A DNA stretch of 6,681 bases, from assembly GCA_001805655.1 (NCBI GenBank), contig MHGR01000030.1, forward strand, positions 533 to 7,213. The letters are read 5' to 3'. Each line of letters starts with the position of its first letter. Positions within the stretch are counted from its first letter, which is position 1. Origin of the DNA: Omnitrophica WOR_2 bacterium RIFCSPHIGHO2_02_FULL_52_10 (GTDB lineage Bacteria > Omnitrophota > Gorgyraeia > Zapsychrales > Zapsychraceae). Made by a program: the position numbers and the translations under genes. The notes under the pieces were generated by a model. That model was not told where the DNA came from, did no database searches, and saw only the letters and a program-made list of their open reading frames with translations. Below, in pieces: positions 5,373-6,681 of this stretch.

Positions 5373-5401
5373 ATAATACGGCTTTTCGTTGGGCGGGTCA
5401 A
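5373..5401 (-). promoter_or_regulatory. Second sigma70-type promoter upstream of the response regulator
   Basis: On the minus strand TTGACC (5401-5396), a 17-bp spacer and TATTAT (5378-5373) give 10 of 12 consensus bases. Transcription would start near 5366. It lies 68 bp after the nrdG stop codon and exactly 112 bp upstream of the other promoter. It may be a distal promoter for the response-regulator operon, with a leader of about 145 nt, or may drive a small untranslated RNA ending at the seven-T run on the minus strand (5308-5302). Confidence 0.55.
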
Positions 5402-5468
5402 TATGTTTAGGTTGGGAGCCACCGAAATACCAGGGGCTACGGTGATATTCGGGAAGAAACAAGGCCTT

Positions 5469-6146
5469 TTAACTAAGCCGCCTTTCGTATTGTCTTTTGA
5501 TGGCGGTTATTTCTTCCTCTGAGTAATGACTCTTGCTCAGGAGGGTCTTATCCAGCAATTTCTCACCCGGCTTAAACATCTGTACCACATACCGCGGCGT
5601 GTCACCTATCAAGGCCATGATGTCCGGAAGGGCATTGGCGGGAATCAGGGGCTTGACCAGTGTTGTACGGAATTCATACGGTATCCCGGACAGGCGCAGA
5701 ATCCCGATGCTCTCTTGAATGCATCGGACGGCAATCTTGACACCGGTGACTTTCTGATATTCATTGAGCGGCGCTTTGATGTCCATGGCAATATGATCGG
5801 CCAGATGCTGTTGAATCACCTTCTTGAGAACACGCGGATGGCTGCCGTTGGTATCCAGTTTTATAGCGTATCCCAATCCCTTGATTTTCTGTAAGAAAAG
5901 AATCAAGTCCCTTTGTTGGGTGGGTTCGCCGCCGGTGATAACCACCCCCGTTAACTGCCCCCGGCGTCTTTTCAGGAACGACAGCACTTCTTCCTCAGGA
6001 ATCACCGCACCGAAATACTCCGGGAGAACTAGCTCCGGGTTATGGCAATACGGGCAGCGGAAATTGCACCCTTGAGTAAAAACAATGGCCGCCACTTTCC
6101 CCGGATAATCAATGAGGGATAACTTTTGCAGTCCGCCTATGCGCAT
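5469..6146 (-). CDS. nrdG: Anaerobic ribonucleotide reductase activating protein (radical SAM)
   Basis: Radical SAM activase that cleaves S-adenosylmethionine reductively and forms the glycyl radical on NrdD, allowing deoxyribonucleotide synthesis without oxygen. The protein has 225 aa. The [4Fe-4S] cluster motif CNFRCPYC (27-34) supplies C27, C31 and C34 in the classic CxxxCxxC spacing; TGGEP (71-75), LDTNG (97-101) and MDIKAP (121-126) are further radical SAM strands that bind the cofactor. The N-terminus LSLIDYPGKVAAIVFTQG (9-26) is typical of NrdG and related pyruvate-formate-lyase-activase-like proteins in strict anaerobes, longer than the roughly 154-aa enterobacterial NrdG. The ATG overlaps the 3' end of nrdD by 10 bp and has no clear Shine-Dalgarno site, so translation is probably coupled. 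Adjacency to nrdD settles the partner, which sequence alone would leave open among glycyl radical enzymes. Confidence 0.95.
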   Translation of the reverse strand: MRIGGLQKLSLIDYPGKVAAIVFTQGCNFRCPYCHNPELVLPEYFGAVIPEEEVLSFLKRRRGQLTGVVITGGEPTQQRDLILFLQKIKGLGYAIKLDTNGSHPRVLKKVIQQHLADHIAMDIKAPLNEYQKVTGVKIAVRCIQESIGILRLSGIPYEFRTTLVKPLIPANALPDIMALIGDTPRYVVQMFKPGEKLLDKTLLSKSHYSEEEITAIKRQYERRLS

Positions 6147-6681
6147 ACCGTATACGTTTTGCGTTGGATGAATTCTTCTTTTTTCCCCTTATTCCATTGC
6201 TGGACCGGGCGCAAATAGCCGACCACGCGCGAATATACCTCACAGGCGCTCTGGCAGCGGCCACACTGTTGATGCTCTCCCGCGACATAGCCGCAGTTCG
6301 GGCAAACACTAAAGGTGGGCGTAATTGTAAAATACGGCAGGTGGAATCGCTCACAGATGGTCCGAATCAAGTGCTTAAGGCCTTCCGTATCTGTGATGCG
6401 CTCGCCCACAAAACCATGCAGGACGGTTCCTCCCGTATACCGCGTTTGCAGCGGATCTTGAAGTTCCAGCACCTCAAAGATATCATCGGAATAATGAACA
6501 GGCAGGTGTGTCGAATTGGTATAAAACGGCTCATGGCCCATCGCAAATTCGCTTTCGTTGGCGCAAATGATATCCGGATAACGGTCCTTATCCTTTTTGG
6601 CCAACCGGTACGCGGTCCCCTCGGCCGGTGTGGCTTCCAGGTTAAAGTTGTTTCCCGTTTCTTCCTGAAATTCAACCAGCT
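6137..6681 (-). CDS. nrdD: Anaerobic ribonucleoside-triphosphate reductase, C-terminal part
   Basis: Class III ribonucleotide reductase, a glycyl radical enzyme reducing ribonucleoside triphosphates to deoxy forms under anaerobic conditions. Only the last 180 codons are visible; the frame is open to the right edge, so the N-terminal and catalytic parts are outside. Visible from the edge are VEFQEETGNNFNLEATPAEG (residues 2-21 of the fragment), the family segment leading to a tyrosine-rich loop, then HYSDDIFEVLELQDPLQTRY and the GG.VLHGF stretch. The zinc-binding cysteines are CPNC and CGRC (fragment residues 126, 129, 139 and 142). The glycyl radical residue is the Gly of SRVVGYLRPV (fragment residue 154, codon 6220-6218), followed by QQWNKGKKEEF and a short C-terminal tail ending VCA. 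An in-frame TTG at 6604 is internal to the conserved sequence and is not the start. The gene overlaps nrdG by 10 bp. Confidence 0.96.
   Translation of the reverse strand, partial: LVEFQEETGNNFNLEATPAEGTAYRLAKKDKDRYPDIICANESEFAMGHEPFYTNSTHLPVHYSDDIFEVLELQDPLQTRYTGGTVLHGFVGERITDTEGLKHLIRTICERFHLPYFTITPTFSVCPNCGYVAGEHQQCGRCQSACEVYSRVVGYLRPVQQWNKGKKEEFIQRKTYTVCA

Noticed and set aside
5420..5452. Inverted repeats CACCG/CGGTG and CCGAA/TTCGG after nrdG, considered as a terminator
   Set aside because: Stems of 5 bp with long loops and no T-run on the minus strand; at most a weak 3' structure.
6137..6604. 155-aa ORF starting at TTG as a complete small gene
   Set aside because: Conserved NrdD sequence (EETGNNFNLEATPAEG) continues in frame upstream to the window edge, so this is the C-terminal part of a longer gene.

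Overview
The window is ordinary bacterial chromosomal DNA of moderate GC content, densely packed with genes. It shows no insertion sequence, phage gene, tRNA, rRNA or CRISPR array. A class III (oxygen-sensitive) ribonucleotide reductase system, nrdD-nrdG, shows that the host can live anaerobically. A protein with a clear signal peptide and two inner-membrane transporters fit a diderm (Gram-negative-type) cell, but nothing here fixes the phylum.

Layout from left to right. At 1-568 (minus) is the N-terminal part of a sodium:amino-acid (AGCS) symporter that runs off the left edge. It is divergent from a DedA-family membrane protein at 653-1309 (plus), the only plus-strand gene. Their 84-bp shared intergenic region carries two outward-facing extended -10 boxes so close to the start codons that both mRNAs look leaderless or nearly so. 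DedA is convergent, with a 5-bp gap, on a long minus-strand block. In transcription order that block is: NrdD C-terminal part (6681-6137), NrdG (6146-5469), a 247-bp intergenic region, a stand-alone response regulator (5221-4745), an SRPBCC protein (4748-4359), a small secreted protein (4282-3998), an ICMT-like membrane methyltransferase (3977-3525) and a CHX/CPA2-type cation:proton antiporter with a cytoplasmic USP-like tail (3528-1315).

How the genes work together. NrdG activates NrdD by forming its glycyl radical, and the genes overlap by 10 bp, so they are translated as a pair. The response regulator and SRPBCC genes share ATGA, and the methyltransferase and antiporter genes share GTGA, so each pair is probably translationally coupled. 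The small secreted protein lies 20 bp upstream of the methyltransferase and probably belongs with that pair. The five genes from the regulator to the antiporter may form one transcription unit or two adjoining ones (the only gap is 76 bp). Envelope and ion homeostasis is a reasonable theme for that block, but this is inference.

The most informative non-coding DNA is 5222-5468. It holds a near-consensus sigma70 promoter (TTGACG-N17-TATAAT) in front of the response regulator, an 8-bp-arm inverted repeat centred on its -35 box, a palindrome in the 5' leader, and a second good promoter (TTGACC-N17-TATTAT) 112 bp further upstream. I found no exotic multi-gene system. The points worth a second look are the regulatory architecture and the tightly coupled gene pairs.
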